From NCBI RefSeq assembly GCF_041447285.1, contig NZ_JBGMEB010000016.1, forward strand, positions 1-64,000: 64,000 nucleotides of DNA, written 5' to 3'. This DNA is from Methanomethylovorans sp041447285 (lineage in GTDB: Archaea > Halobacteriota > Methanosarcinia > Methanosarcinales > Methanosarcinaceae). The notes below the pieces were generated by a model, which did not search any database, had not been told where the DNA came from, and saw only the letters and a program-made list of their open reading frames with translations. The position numbers and the translations under genes are program-made. Shown in pieces: positions 1 through 8,300 of this stretch (the first letter of the stretch is position 1; each line of letters starts with the position of its first letter).

Positions 1-152
1 TCTGCTTTAATTCTGATTTAAAAATCAGATGGACTGTACTTTTATAAGGGGAGGCATTATACACCTATGAGGTCATAAAAAAGGATGATTATTGCTGTAA
101 TAGAGAGGGAATCTCAGAGGACCCTATAACTTACATAGTAAGGAGTGGTTAA

Positions 153-512
153 ATGTCAATACTAGTCCATATCGACATTCCTGCAGATAATCTAGAAAAG
201 GCAAACGATTTCTATTTGAAACTTTTTGGCAGGAAGGTAGAAAAGGTTATGGGCCATGTCGAAGGTCCAGATGAAGACATAGGAAATATAAGTGGCAGTA
301 AAGATATATCATCATATATCGGAGTGCATTCGATAGAAGAATATATACAGAAAATAGAGTCTTTAGGCGGAAAAGCCCTTACCCCAAAAATGGTAGTTCA
401 GGGGTGGGGATATCTTGCCATCTGTATGGATAATGCGAATAACATTTTCAATCTCTGGGAGAAAAGCCTCATTCCAGACAGCCAGCCCGAATGGTTATCA
501 AGCAGTCCATAA
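153..512 (+). CDS. VOC (glyoxalase/bleomycin-resistance fold) protein
   Basis: The 119-residue product has the single-module vicinal-oxygen-chelate pattern: an N-terminal HIDIPADNLEKANDFY start followed by F-G, and a second half ending in the CMDNANNIFNLWE type of strand. Family members are dioxygenases, isomerases or drug-binding proteins, and the substrate cannot be told here. The ATG is preceded by a strong AAGGAGTGG ribosome binding site at about 141-149. The gene stands alone: an AT-rich leader with a CTGATTT/AAATCAG inverted repeat near position 13-28 lies upstream, and degraded sequence lies downstream. The family call is firm; the function is unknown. Confidence 0.85.
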   Translation: MSILVHIDIPADNLEKANDFYLKLFGRKVEKVMGHVEGPDEDIGNISGSKDISSYIGVHSIEEYIQKIESLGGKALTPKMVVQGWGYLAICMDNANNIFNLWEKSLIPDSQPEWLSSSP

Positions 513-871
513 AGAAGCAACCATATATAAGTTCATCTTGTTTTTTGATCTCCTATATTTACTTTCATCAGTTTTTGCTCAAACACAAGTTATCCTCAAT
601 TGCAAGTATGATTGTGCTGGCATAGAGGCTGTTTCGATGAATGTTGAATGATTAATCGCCAATTGAAGTTATAATATAAATCAAATATATGTGGGCAATC
701 TTAATAGCCCATTAATACACATGCCGGTTCATCAGGAAGTGATGTGTATATGGAGGTTGAAAAAACTAGTGCATCCTTTCTTACAGCTATCTTTGGGTTC
801 TGGGTACTTACTTCTGCTGCTTCAAAGTTTCAATTTTTTAAATTTAGATGTATGCTATCAATGGAAGTCAA
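513..871. other. Gene-poor spacer with a possible 41-codon ORF
   Basis: There is no convincing gene here. The one candidate is a plus-strand ORF at 750-875 (41 codons, hydrophobic middle), preceded by AGGAAGTGAT, a fair match to the archaeal ribosome binding site. Its stop overlaps the ATGATG of the next small ORF. No family is recognised, and the stretch may be decayed coding sequence. Confidence 0.3.
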
Positions 872-1072
872 ATGATGAATGAATTTAGAGAAAAAGAGTA
901 TCTACTAAATTGTATTAAGCGTTTGAATAGGGTTCCTGAAAAAATTCTGCAAAATGGTCAGTATATACCAATTTCAAAAACACGAATCCTCAATCAAAAT
1001 AAACAATTAATAAAATATATTATATTAAATGCATCACCTGAAGTGCTACTTAAGTATGGATACCAAAATTAA
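872..1072 (+). CDS. Small hypothetical protein (66 aa)
   Basis: This is a basic 66-residue ORF starting MMNEFREKEY. No domain is recognised. The start at 872 was chosen over 848 because its ATGATGA overlaps the end of the preceding tiny ORF at 750-875; the ribosome binding site is weak. Codon use is AT-rich like the surrounding spacer, so this could equally be a fragment of a decayed gene. Confidence 0.3.
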   Translation: MMNEFREKEYLLNCIKRLNRVPEKILQNGQYIPISKTRILNQNKQLIKYIILNASPEVLLKYGYQN

Positions 1073-1231
1073 TACACAGGCAAATCAATCAAGAAGCAAG
1101 ACATGTTTATTGAGTAGAAAAAATAATCTTGGATTGAGCATTTCTGATTCTGAATTTATAACATCTGTGTACGGTATTCTAAGCAATGTCCTTTAACTGA
1201 AAAACAATTGGTTCCTTTGTATAGTCAATGA

Positions 1232-2041
1232 TTATACATCCATTACGACACGGAAACCCAACACATTAACTCCTGTATCAGCATCAAGTTCTCCACGGAA
1301 AGAACTCTGGCAGATGTTTGGTCCATCGATCCAGCTACCGCCTCTTCCAACTCTCAGAGTGGTGTTTCCTTCTTCCCAGGCGCTTCCATCCTCTGGTGCA
1401 CCTTCATAGCTGCTGTGCCATAAGTCCTGTGTCCATTCCCATACATTTCCGTGCATATCATATAATCCCCATGCATTGGGTTTTTTCTCTCCGACCGTAT
1501 GAGTGCTATCATTGGAATTAATAGCACACCAACCGTAGTCATCAGACCATCCATACCTGTCTAAAACAGCAGTATCATTAGTGAATGAAAACTCAGAGGT
1601 AGTTCCAGCTCTGCAGGCATACTCCCATTCTGCTTCCGTCGGTAGCCTATATTTATTCACTTTTTCCTTTTGATTAAGCGCTAATATGAAGGCCTGTGCA
1701 TCTTCCCATGTTACCTGTTCCACAGGCAAATTGATTCCTTCAAAATAAGAAGGATTTGTTCCCATCAGCGCATTCCACTCTTCCTGTGTGACTTCATATT
1801 TAGCCATATAGAATGGTTTTGATATTGTTACCTTGTGCAGCGGATCGTCGAAGCCTACCATCGCTGTTGAATTTGAACCCATATTGAATTCTCCGGCGGG
1901 AATGAGCACAAATTGCATGCCTATGGAATTGTTATAAGCGAGAGGAATATCTGATTCATTCTCTATACAGCCTGACAGTAGTGTAATAGATAAAAGTAAA
2001 AAAGTGCAGAACCATATTTTTTTGATTGAATACGGAAGCAT
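1232..2041 (-). CDS. SUMF/FGE-sulfatase-fold lipoprotein
   Basis: This 269-residue protein starts with a lipoprotein signal (hydrophobic stretch then LLSGC, Cys about residue 25), so it should be anchored outside the cytoplasmic membrane. The rest is a formylglycine-generating-enzyme-like fold: IPAGEFNMGS near residue 50, YEVTQEEW, RLPTEAEWEYACRAG, DMHGNVWEW and the terminal RVGRGGSW...GFRV. True FGEs need a pair of active-site cysteines after GGS[YW]; here only one Cys (NICQSSFR) follows, so catalytic formylglycine formation is doubtful and a binding or structural role is likelier. The gene is a single transcription unit facing the left end, with no sulfatase gene nearby. Confidence 0.85.
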   Translation of the reverse strand: MLPYSIKKIWFCTFLLLSITLLSGCIENESDIPLAYNNSIGMQFVLIPAGEFNMGSNSTAMVGFDDPLHKVTISKPFYMAKYEVTQEEWNALMGTNPSYFEGINLPVEQVTWEDAQAFILALNQKEKVNKYRLPTEAEWEYACRAGTTSEFSFTNDTAVLDRYGWSDDYGWCAINSNDSTHTVGEKKPNAWGLYDMHGNVWEWTQDLWHSSYEGAPEDGSAWEEGNTTLRVGRGGSWIDGPNICQSSFRGELDADTGVNVLGFRVVMDV

Positions 2042-2206
2042 TATTATTTCTCCGCAGATTTAGCAACAGTGACATTATAAAAAATCTGTTTTTAATTAAA
2101 TACTCAATAACTACGAAATATATAACAAACCGGCTTCAATGTACCATGAATTAAACATCGTAAGGGATTTTTACTGGAAATAATCTATATGTTTTAAGCT
2201 GAGTTT

Positions 2207-2371
2207 TTAATCAACTTCCATACTTCCTTCGATCTTAGCTCCATCATAATTGCAGCGAGTGTTTATTATTCCCTGAAGCATAGGTTTATAGTCTGCATCA
2301 TCATCCTTCGAAAATACAAAAGAACCATGGTATTCAGACTCATTTTTTGTCATGTTCTTTAATGATTTCAT
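2207..2371 (-). CDS. Small acidic protein (54 aa)
   Basis: A 54-codon ORF read on the minus strand from ATG at 2371 to TAA at 2207. The product begins MKSLKNMTKNESEYHG and ends IEGSMEVD. An AAGGGAT-like purine-rich stretch sits just upstream of the ATG. The composition (charged, acidic C-terminus, no membrane segment) looks protein-like rather than random. No family is recognised. It could be the remnant of a longer gene. Confidence 0.4.
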   Translation of the reverse strand: MKSLKNMTKNESEYHGSFVFSKDDDADYKPMLQGIINTRCNYDGAKIEGSMEVD

Positions 2372-2656
2372 GCTATCCCTTCATTTGACGGATTTCTATT
2401 ATTGATGGAAGAAGGATACACATTGAAGGATATATATTTTGTACAAATACTATTAATAGATAACTGCAAGATATAGTGTTCTATATAGGCAATTATCGTG
2501 TAGATTTTTTGTTAAAATCTGTTGATACTTTTCTGGCATTCTCTTCCACATAGGCGATATTTCGAAATTTAAGAAATGATCAGTTTCATAGCATAATCTG
2601 GGGAGTTGTTAGAGAGCTCTTTATGTATCCATGCATCTAAACGCCCCTCTTAGCTC

Positions 2657-2694
2657 CTATATAGTCATATATGAGGTATATGTTTCACATGGAA
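2657..2694 (+). promoter_or_regulatory. Pho-box-like promoter, copy A (phoU)
   Basis: TATATAG at 2658-2664 is followed, about 18 bases on, by AGGTATATG and then CACATGGAAA. This matches the arrangement seen before the pst operon and other phosphate-linked genes in this window. The GTATATG part is probably the TATA box of the AbrB-PhoU gene starting at 2769. The regulatory role is inferred from recurrence only. Confidence 0.5.
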
Positions 2695-2768
2695 ATATTG
2701 TGACAAGAGATATACATTACATAAGATATCTTTCCCAGCACTGATTATATGATCTCAGGAGAAAATGT

Positions 2769-3728
2769 ATGGAATCCCGAAAGGTTCAGGTTACAGGCAA
2801 GTCAACATATATAGTTACCCTACCAAAGAAATGGGCAAAGAAAGCAAAGCTGGAGGGAGGAGAAACTGTTTCTATGTCGTATCTTGATGACGGCTCTCTG
2901 GTGATCGCCCCGCCGGACTGGAAACATGCGGATCGTAACGTAAAGATTAGTTTTGACGATAATGTAAAGAGACTTAAACGTGAGATAGTTGGCATTTACA
3001 TTCTTGATGAGTATACTTCCATTGAGATTATTGGAAAAAATCTCGACAAAGAAATGAAAAAGGAAATAAAACATCTCTGTAAAGGCCTGATAGGATTTGA
3101 AGTGGTAGAAGATATTGATGACAGGATGATTATCAACGATTTTCTTGAAAAGGAAGAACTAACCATATCACGTGCTCTTAAACGGATGTCTTCTATTGTT
3201 TATCTTATGATGGATGAGCTTGTAATTGCGATGCAGGAACAAAATGAGGATTTTTTCAATGATGTCATTTCCAGAGATGACGATGTAGATCGAATGTATC
3301 TTTTAATATCCAAACAGTATATCAGCAGACTTCACTTGCATCCACCATCTAAAAAAGATAAGCTGAGTCTTATCGAGTCTTTTTATTACCGTATGGCAGC
3401 AGAGGATGTAGAAAGTATCGCAGACCACGTGACAAAGATCTCAGCAATCTGCAAGGAATTATCTCTTAACGAAGAACAGAGGTCACTGATCTGCCAGCTT
3501 GTTCAGAGTTCACAGCGATATTTCGTGGATATCATCGACATTTTCAGGCATGTTGAAAAGGAAAAAGCTCATTCGGTACTTGACAGCGAAATATCCAGTT
3601 CGAATGATCTGCTGGAACTGAGGGATAATGCAGAGCCGGAAATAAAAATAGTAATTGATAGCATTAAAAGGATAAGGGAATATGCAAAGAAAATCACTGA
3701 ATATACAATCGATCTATCACAATTATAA
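2769..3728 (+). CDS. AbrB-PhoU phosphate uptake regulator
   Basis: The 319-residue product joins an N-terminal SpoVT/AbrB DNA-binding module (residues 1-48, QVTGKSTYIVTLPKKWAKK) to a PhoU-type helical bundle (about 115-315) with repeated DDDVDRMY and ESIADHVTKI helices that bind metal clusters in PhoU proteins. This architecture is typical of archaeal phosphate regulators, which could bind DNA directly and sense Pst activity. The ATG at 2769 has AGGAG at about 2757-2761; an earlier ATG at 2765 is out of frame. A Pho-box-like promoter lies 75 bases upstream. The downstream membrane-protein gene overlaps its 3' end. It is paralogous to the gene at 24109. Confidence 0.93.
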   Translation: MESRKVQVTGKSTYIVTLPKKWAKKAKLEGGETVSMSYLDDGSLVIAPPDWKHADRNVKISFDDNVKRLKREIVGIYILDEYTSIEIIGKNLDKEMKKEIKHLCKGLIGFEVVEDIDDRMIINDFLEKEELTISRALKRMSSIVYLMMDELVIAMQEQNEDFFNDVISRDDDVDRMYLLISKQYISRLHLHPPSKKDKLSLIESFYYRMAAEDVESIADHVTKISAICKELSLNEEQRSLICQLVQSSQRYFVDIIDIFRHVEKEKAHSVLDSEISSSNDLLELRDNAEPEIKIVIDSIKRIREYAKKITEYTIDLSQL

Positions 3729-4122
3729 AATCATTCCTTTATTCCTTTGCATTGCTCTGTTGATAGATTACTCCCTTACTTTCCACTTTGCAGGCAGTTC
3801 TGAGAACATATTGAAATATGAGTTCAGTCCCTTGCTCGTCTATGCCCTGGAAAATGATTTTGTGATTCCTTATATGCTAATTACTGCTTCATTCTACTAC
3901 TTTGCCGCTTATGCCGTTCTGGGTCTGCTTCACGGCAATGAAGTATACCCTATAGGAGTTGCTGTTATTCTGCTCATGAGCATTACTCATGTTCTGGGAG
4001 GTCTTTCCTGGTACGTGCTGAAAGAAACTTACTCCAGTGCTGTACTGACCCTTTCACTTATATCTGTGATAATGACCATTACCCTTTTTGCATACGAGGT
4101 AATTCGTAGTGGAAATCGATGA
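3682..4122 (+). CDS. Multi-pass membrane protein, unknown
   Basis: The 146-residue protein has about four hydrophobic segments: IIPLFLCIALLIDYSLTFHF, an MLITASFYYFAAYAVLGLL helix, a VAVILLMSITHVLGGLSWYV helix and a C-terminal VLTLSLISVIMTITLFAY helix. No family is recognised with confidence. The only in-frame ATG (3682) lies 47 bases inside the end of the AbrB-PhoU gene; the first membrane helix would be lost with any later ATG, so translation is probably coupled to phoU or uses a non-ATG start near 3728. Co-transcription with phoU is likely. Confidence 0.7.
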   Translation: MQRKSLNIQSIYHNYKIIPLFLCIALLIDYSLTFHFAGSSENILKYEFSPLLVYALENDFVIPYMLITASFYYFAAYAVLGLLHGNEVYPIGVAVILLMSITHVLGGLSWYVLKETYSSAVLTLSLISVIMTITLFAYEVIRSGNR

Positions 4123-4148
4123 TATGATTTCCCTGTTCTACCCCTTGC

Positions 4149-4190
4149 TATATAGTGTCTATTAGGCTATGTATTTCCTTTGTGCAAAGG
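4149..4190 (+). promoter_or_regulatory. Pho-box-like promoter, copy B
   Basis: TATATAG (4149-4155), TATTAGGCTATGTATT and TTGTGCAAAGG follow one another with 11-base steps. The site is nearly superimposable on copy C at 44938, which lies 40 kb away before a histidine kinase gene. It precedes the small membrane protein and large surface protein genes at 4219 and 4451. Confidence 0.5.
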
Positions 4191-4218
4191 TTTTATGGTG
4201 GCAGGCCTAGGTTCATTC

Positions 4219-4437
4219 ATGAAGAAGATGATCAGTTTGCTGCTGGCATGCGTGTTATCCTTGTTCACATTCTATTCAACATGCTGGTTTTCACCTAACG
4301 GTTATTTCAATTTCATCATACCTATTGTATACGTTGCCATATTTGCTTACATCCTTTTCATGTACTTGCTGTATCACCGCCTCAGGAACTTACCTGTAAA
4401 AATAGAGACCTGTAAAAAGCAAGATAGTAACATCTGA
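4219..4437 (+). CDS. Small membrane protein (two TM, 72 aa)
   Basis: The product starts MKKMISLLLACVLSLFTFY and has a second helix around IIPIVYVAIFAYILFMYLLY, ending in a basic, Cys-containing tail. The longer reading from 4180 starts with TTG inside the promoter motif and is unlikely; ATG at 4195 is also possible, but 4219 gives a signal-anchor-like N-terminus. It lies 14 bases before the large surface protein gene and behind a Pho-box-like promoter, so the two are probably co-expressed. The function is unknown. Confidence 0.6.
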   Translation: MKKMISLLLACVLSLFTFYSTCWFSPNGYFNFIIPIVYVAIFAYILFMYLLYHRLRNLPVKIETCKKQDSNI

Positions 4438-4450
4438 TGAACTGCCATAA

Positions 4451-6445
4451 ATGAAATTGCAGGATATGTATATCATGAAAAACGCCGGGCTTTGTATCAG
4501 AGCTATCCCTCTTTTGTTGTTGATTGCTATATTCCTTTCCATGATGCCTCTGGCAATGGCTTCATACGTTTCTCCTAACAGTAGTCTGGAAACAGATACT
4601 CAATGGGTGAGCAAAGAGAGTCTTTCATTGCAATGGGGAAAAGCACAAAGAGTTGACATTAATGGTGTAACCTATACTTTAAGAGCCGATGATTTTGATG
4701 TTGGCATGAAGGCTGCAAGTATATCCATCGAAAAAGAAGGAGAGATTATAAGAGAGTTTCTTTTTGCAGACCTTGAGTCTGAGAGTTATCTTATCTGGGA
4801 TTATGAATTTAAAGTAGAACTTACTGATGTGACTGAAGACGGCTCCAAAACCCCTTCTGCAAGTGTTACTGTGTACGAACGTGGGCTGCCTGAATTGAAA
4901 GTTGCTCTTTCTACAGAGTCTCAGACTTTTGGAGTGGTTTCTGTGTCTGAAACACAGTATGCCCCAGAAGAAGATAGACTGATCAATGTGGACGTGGAGA
5001 ATATAGGAGATGCCTGGGCGGAGAACCTGCTTCTTACTATCGATGTCGGTGAAGTTGACCTTAAATCCTACAAAGATTTCGAGTTACGTGATGGAGTCCT
5101 TAAAAAGCGTCTTGAATGGATGGACAAGGGAGAATCACAAAGTTATAATTTTACGGTTATTTTCCCGGAGTGGGACGGCGTCACATCACCTTATGCAATC
5201 AATTATACAATAAGTGCGATATTATCGGGCAATGATATTAAAGATGAAGCGTGTGAAGGCAATGCATCTTTGAACTTTACATGTACGGACCCAGTGCTTA
5301 AGGTAGTTTCCTTTGTGTCTAAAGAAGAGCTCAATATGACTCCATGGTATATTGAGGACGTGACCGTTCATGATGCGTGGGAAACCACTACTTTCAGAGT
5401 GGATATTTATAACCAGGGATTCTATACTGTAAACAACCTGGATGTTACTTTTCCTGAAATCCCCAATGAGTTTCTGGTGGACAATATATTTGAGAGTGGT
5501 AATCCACAGGTGATATCTAAAAAGGACCCATACTATATCTCCAAAAAGCTCGTGCCCATTCGTCAGGGTAGTTTCAATATCAACACAACTGTTGCAAAGG
5601 TTAATTTCTTTGGTAAGAACTTTACCTGGGAATCTGAAAGTAAGGCTATCAACGTACATGGTGCTTATGTGACCTTAGATAAATCCCTTGTGCAGAATGG
5701 TTCTGGATATGATGTGGTGCTCACATTGAAAGATGACGGAGACCGGGCTGCCTGGGTGAACATTAAAGATTATGTACCCTCTGTGGTAAACTATGTTGAG
5801 GGAAGCTTTGAGAAGAGTCTCCCTGATAGCAATAGGACTTTGAGCGATTGGGACCTTACCGCCACGATTTCTTCTGATGGTTCCCATTCCATTGGCGTTC
5901 AGGGTGTGCTGCTATCTCCGGGAGAATCCCTCGACTTTAGTTATCGTATCGAGCCTGATGAGGCTCCTGATCTTCCATATGCAGAATGTGATTTCAAATC
6001 TCTTGAAGGTTACAAGGGAACAATACGCTCTGCGTTCTTTGTAGCCGGTGCTCGAGTAGAGCAGAATTATGATGTCGTGACCGGGGAATGGATCGCAGGG
6101 CAGGCATCAGCGCCCGAAGCAACTGATATAACAGAGGAAACTGCCTATTCTCCTACTGACTTTTCAAATACATCAGAAGATGATCCTTTTGAGATTATAT
6201 CTGTAGAAGAATCAACTCCTGAGCCTTCGTTTTTTGGAAGTGTCCTGGAAAAGATAAGCGGAATGTTTGATTCTGTGGAATCGGGATTAAAAAGTGTCTT
6301 TGCAGGTGTAAACAGCACGGTTGGACCTGCTATTTCCACTGTGGAATCTGTTGCGGTTGATGCTGTAGAAAATTATCTGTATATAGTGATCGCTGTTGTC
6401 GCTATAGGTGCTTTTTTAATAGTTGTCACTTTGATGCAAAGGTGA
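4451..6445 (+). CDS. Membrane-anchored surface protein with DUF11/CARDB-like modules
   Basis: The 664-residue protein has a cleavable-type signal (residues about 15-38, ending PLAMAS) and one C-terminal membrane helix (YLYIVIAVVAIGAFLIVVTL) with almost no cytoplasmic tail. The exterior part holds beta-rich repeats with phrases like VDVENIGDAWAENLLLTIDV and LKDDGDRAAWVNIKDYVP, characteristic of CARDB/DUF11-like adhesion modules of archaeal surface proteins. A Ser/Thr/Glu-rich linker (about 550-600) precedes the anchor. Start at 4451 or the internal ATG at 4475, which has AGGAT 10 bases upstream. It follows the small membrane protein gene and shares its Pho-box-like promoter, so a role in the phosphate-starved envelope is inferred. 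Confidence 0.75.
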   Translation: MKLQDMYIMKNAGLCIRAIPLLLLIAIFLSMMPLAMASYVSPNSSLETDTQWVSKESLSLQWGKAQRVDINGVTYTLRADDFDVGMKAASISIEKEGEIIREFLFADLESESYLIWDYEFKVELTDVTEDGSKTPSASVTVYERGLPELKVALSTESQTFGVVSVSETQYAPEEDRLINVDVENIGDAWAENLLLTIDVGEVDLKSYKDFELRDGVLKKRLEWMDKGESQSYNFTVIFPEWDGVTSPYAINYTISAILSGNDIKDEACEGNASLNFTCTDPVLKVVSFVSKEELNMTPWYIEDVTVHDAWETTTFRVDIYNQGFYTVNNLDVTFPEIPNEFLVDNIFESGNPQVISKKDPYYISKKLVPIRQGSFNINTTVAKVNFFGKNFTWESESKAINVHGAYVTLDKSLVQNGSGYDVVLTLKDDGDRAAWVNIKDYVPSVVNYVEGSFEKSLPDSNRTLSDWDLTATISSDGSHSIGVQGVLLSPGESLDFSYRIEPDEAPDLPYAECDFKSLEGYKGTIRSAFFVAGARVEQNYDVVTGEWIAGQASAPEATDITEETAYSPTDFSNTSEDDPFEIISVEESTPEPSFFGSVLEKISGMFDSVESGLKSVFAGVNSTVGPAISTVESVAVDAVENYLYIVIAVVAIGAFLIVVTLMQR

Positions 6446-6467
6446 AACGCCATTCTTTTAACCGATT

Positions 6468-6485
6468 CTATATATATGTATATAG
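6468..6485. promoter_or_regulatory. Inverted repeat before RNase HI gene
   Basis: CTATATA, four bases, TATATAG: perfect 7-base arms around a TATG centre, 110 bases upstream of the RNase HI start. The right arm reads TATATAGTACTATTA, similar to the Pho-box-like sites, but the downstream TGTGCAAA element is missing. It may be just a TATA-rich promoter. Confidence 0.3.
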
Positions 6486-6596
6486 TACTATTAAATCTGC
6501 ATTCATTGGCTTTATGTATCCTCAAATTATATTATTAATTCGAAGGATGCATATCCTGAGTACGGCTGAACGAATATCACAACCTGTACGATAAAC

Positions 6597-7469
6597 ATGG
6601 ATACAATGGCCTTTGATGGCTCATGCAACCCTAATCCGGGTGGTTGTATGGGGATGGGATGGGTAGTTACACTACATGACAGTTCATTTTCAATACTCGG
6701 AAACGACCGCCATGAGAAAAGCGATTATAACAATGCTCTTTTTGCAGAATATCTTGCTCTTAAAAAAGGTATGCTTGAATATGTCAGGGCTGAGGGTCAA
6801 GGTCCTCTTAAAGTCCTTGGCGACAGCCAGACCGTGATATACCAGATGCGGGGCATTTATGCTGTAATGGATGATGAAATCAGGGAAATCCATCACGAGA
6901 TAAAGAATCTTATTAGAGAGCATGAGCTTGATATTTATTTTCAATGGATACCCAGGGCACAGAATCATAAAGCAGATAAGTTATCTAAAACCAAACATAA
7001 GGTCAAACTTGTTTGTCCCAATAGCAGAACATGTATTGCTGAAGTTGGCAGCATAAGGATATCCAAAAACCTCAAAGCAAAGATTTCTGACCTTAACTCC
7101 TGCAAAACGCCAACCTCTCTGATGTTCAGGAAACTGCATCCCGGATCAAAGGACATGTTTTCTGAAACACGATTCCATGAACTGCAGGAAATGGCAGGAG
7201 CGCATGCTACAAGTATAGCATTAAGGGAATTTCCCGGTGTCAGCAGGAAGAGTAAGCATTGCCAGGCGGAAGCACTGAGGTGGATGCTCAGAGGGCTTGC
7301 TGTAGATCTTGCCATCGAGAAGGTAAGATCAGATATCCTAAGAAAGGATAACAGAAAGAAGAACAAGTCTAAGAGAAATAAGGATTCAGAGCAAAAAAGA
7401 AGTAAACAAGCTAGCAATGCCAGATCAAAGTACTATTTCAATGTCAAAAGACGCATGTATTACCAGTAA
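6597..7469 (+). CDS. RNase HI family protein with long basic C-terminal extension
   Basis: Residues 1-130 form a type 1 RNase H domain: FDGSCNPNPGG (Asp7), FAEYLALKKG (Glu51), LGDSQTV (Asp76) and QWIPRAQNHKADKLS (His124, Asp127) supply the catalytic carboxylates, so RNA/DNA-hybrid cleavage is expected. Residues 140-290 are an unrecognised extension ending in a strongly Lys/Arg-rich tail (RKDNRKKNKSKRNKD), possibly a nucleic-acid-binding element; a typical archaeal RNase HI is about half this length. ATG at 6597 begins the domain directly. It is monocistronic, in an AT-rich promoter context. Confidence 0.88.
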   Translation: MDTMAFDGSCNPNPGGCMGMGWVVTLHDSSFSILGNDRHEKSDYNNALFAEYLALKKGMLEYVRAEGQGPLKVLGDSQTVIYQMRGIYAVMDDEIREIHHEIKNLIREHELDIYFQWIPRAQNHKADKLSKTKHKVKLVCPNSRTCIAEVGSIRISKNLKAKISDLNSCKTPTSLMFRKLHPGSKDMFSETRFHELQEMAGAHATSIALREFPGVSRKSKHCQAEALRWMLRGLAVDLAIEKVRSDILRKDNRKKNKSKRNKDSEQKRSKQASNARSKYYFNVKRRMYYQ

Positions 7470-7596
7470 GTGTGTTGCTATGGTCAAGAAAAGATATATA
7501 TGCTATATATTTTTAGTTGATTACTATACTTTATTTTCATAAAATAAATATACCAATGTGGCTTCTTATCACCTGACGAAAGATAAGGAGTAAAAA

Positions 7597-7746
7597 ATGA
7601 GAAAAAATGTATACAACAATGAAAATGAACATCATAAAAGAACATGCGGTTTTCATGATGTAACCAAGGGCCGTATAGATAGATCCTGCACTCCTGAAGA
7701 GCTGGAGATCTATTGCTTTATGATGGGAGGAATTCTAGGGAAATAA
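7597..7746 (+). CDS. Small Cys/His-rich protein (49 aa)
   Basis: This short ORF runs from ATG at 7597 to TAA at 7746. An excellent ribosome binding site (ATAAGGAG, 7583-7590) lies six bases before the ATG. The 49-residue product starts MRKNVYNNENEHHKRTCGFH and contains three Cys and three His that could hold a metal ion (HH, C-x2-H, and two later Cys). A hairpin resembling a terminator follows at 7762-7781. Strong translation signals and a clean end argue it is real. No family is recognised. Confidence 0.6.
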   Translation: MRKNVYNNENEHHKRTCGFHDVTKGRIDRSCTPEELEIYCFMMGGILGK

Positions 7747-7761
7747 GATAAAGAGTCTCTT

Positions 7762-7781
7762 CATTGGGTTTTTACTCAATG
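7762..7781 (+). terminator. Hairpin after the 49-aa gene
   Basis: CATTGGG and CTCAATG form a 7-base-pair stem (one G-U) around TTTTTA, 15 bases after the stop codon of the small Cys/His-rich gene. The T-run is in the loop rather than after the stem. Confidence 0.4.
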
Positions 7782-8099
7782 GGATACTACGTGCAGTTTT
7801 TTATAGAGGCTCTTCGGATTATTCTCTGTGAATAATTTTATGAGAGAAAAATAGCCGGATGAGCTTTTTAACGCTAAGTAGTTAAAATCAGTTTTATGTT
7901 TAAGCATATCGCAGCAAAAGTATTCAGTATGATAATTGTGGGTACGCCTACACCTCAAAATGAAACAACAAAAGTCGGTTATTATTACCCGAACTTCGGT
8001 ATCGATTTATCGTTATACCAAGAAAATAATCGGCGCCTATTACAAATCATACGCTACAAGCAGGCTTGCAGAAGGAGAAAATACAAATGGGGATTGAGA
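7782..8099. other. Spacer before the zinc-ribbon gene
   Basis: An open frame runs in from 7896 to the zinc-ribbon gene, but its residues look non-conserved and its start (7896) has no ribosome binding site. A small GAAGGAG motif at about 8071-8077 precedes an out-of-frame ATG at 8087 that opens only a short frame. Nothing else was seen. Confidence 0.4.
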
Positions 8100-8300
8100 A
8101 TGAACATAATTGTAACCTGCTACAATTGCAAGCATGATTTTTTTGCAACTATTGGAATAAACCAACATGTCAAGAGATGTCCCAATTGTTTCAAGTCAAA
8201 CCGAGTGAGAACAATAATTGATGGAAAGGCTTTAGGTGAATACAACTGTTCTGCTGCTAAATTTGAATCTTGTTATGAGCATAACGTCGTTTTTAAATGA
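8100..8300 (+). CDS. Small zinc-ribbon protein
   Basis: From ATG at 8100 the 66-residue product has two CxxC knuckles, CYNC (residues 7-10) and CPNC, separated by about 17 residues. This is the spacing of a zinc ribbon. More Cys residues follow (YNCSAAKFESC). The longer frame open from 7896 adds 68 unconvincing residues. GAAGGAG at about 8071-8077 is rather far from this ATG, so the true start is uncertain. The role is unknown; such proteins often bind nucleic acids or partner proteins. Confidence 0.5.
   Translation: MNIIVTCYNCKHDFFATIGINQHVKRCPNCFKSNRVRTIIDGKALGEYNCSAAKFESCYEHNVVFK

Larger units (their letters stand above)
2042..2768. other. Intergenic region upstream of phoU
   Basis: This 727-base AT-rich region lies between two divergent genes. 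It holds one probable small gene on the minus strand (2207-2371) and, close to phoU, the TATATAG/GGTATATG promoter motif at 2657-2694. The remainder shows nothing identifiable. Confidence 0.6.

Noticed and set aside
4180..4218. TTG start at 4180 for the small membrane protein
   Set aside because: The codon lies within the promoter motif TTGTGCAAAGG and upstream of the expected transcription start.
7896..8099. N-terminal extension of the zinc-ribbon gene
   Set aside because: No ribosome binding site; the residues show no pattern and the zinc ribbon begins right after ATG 8100.
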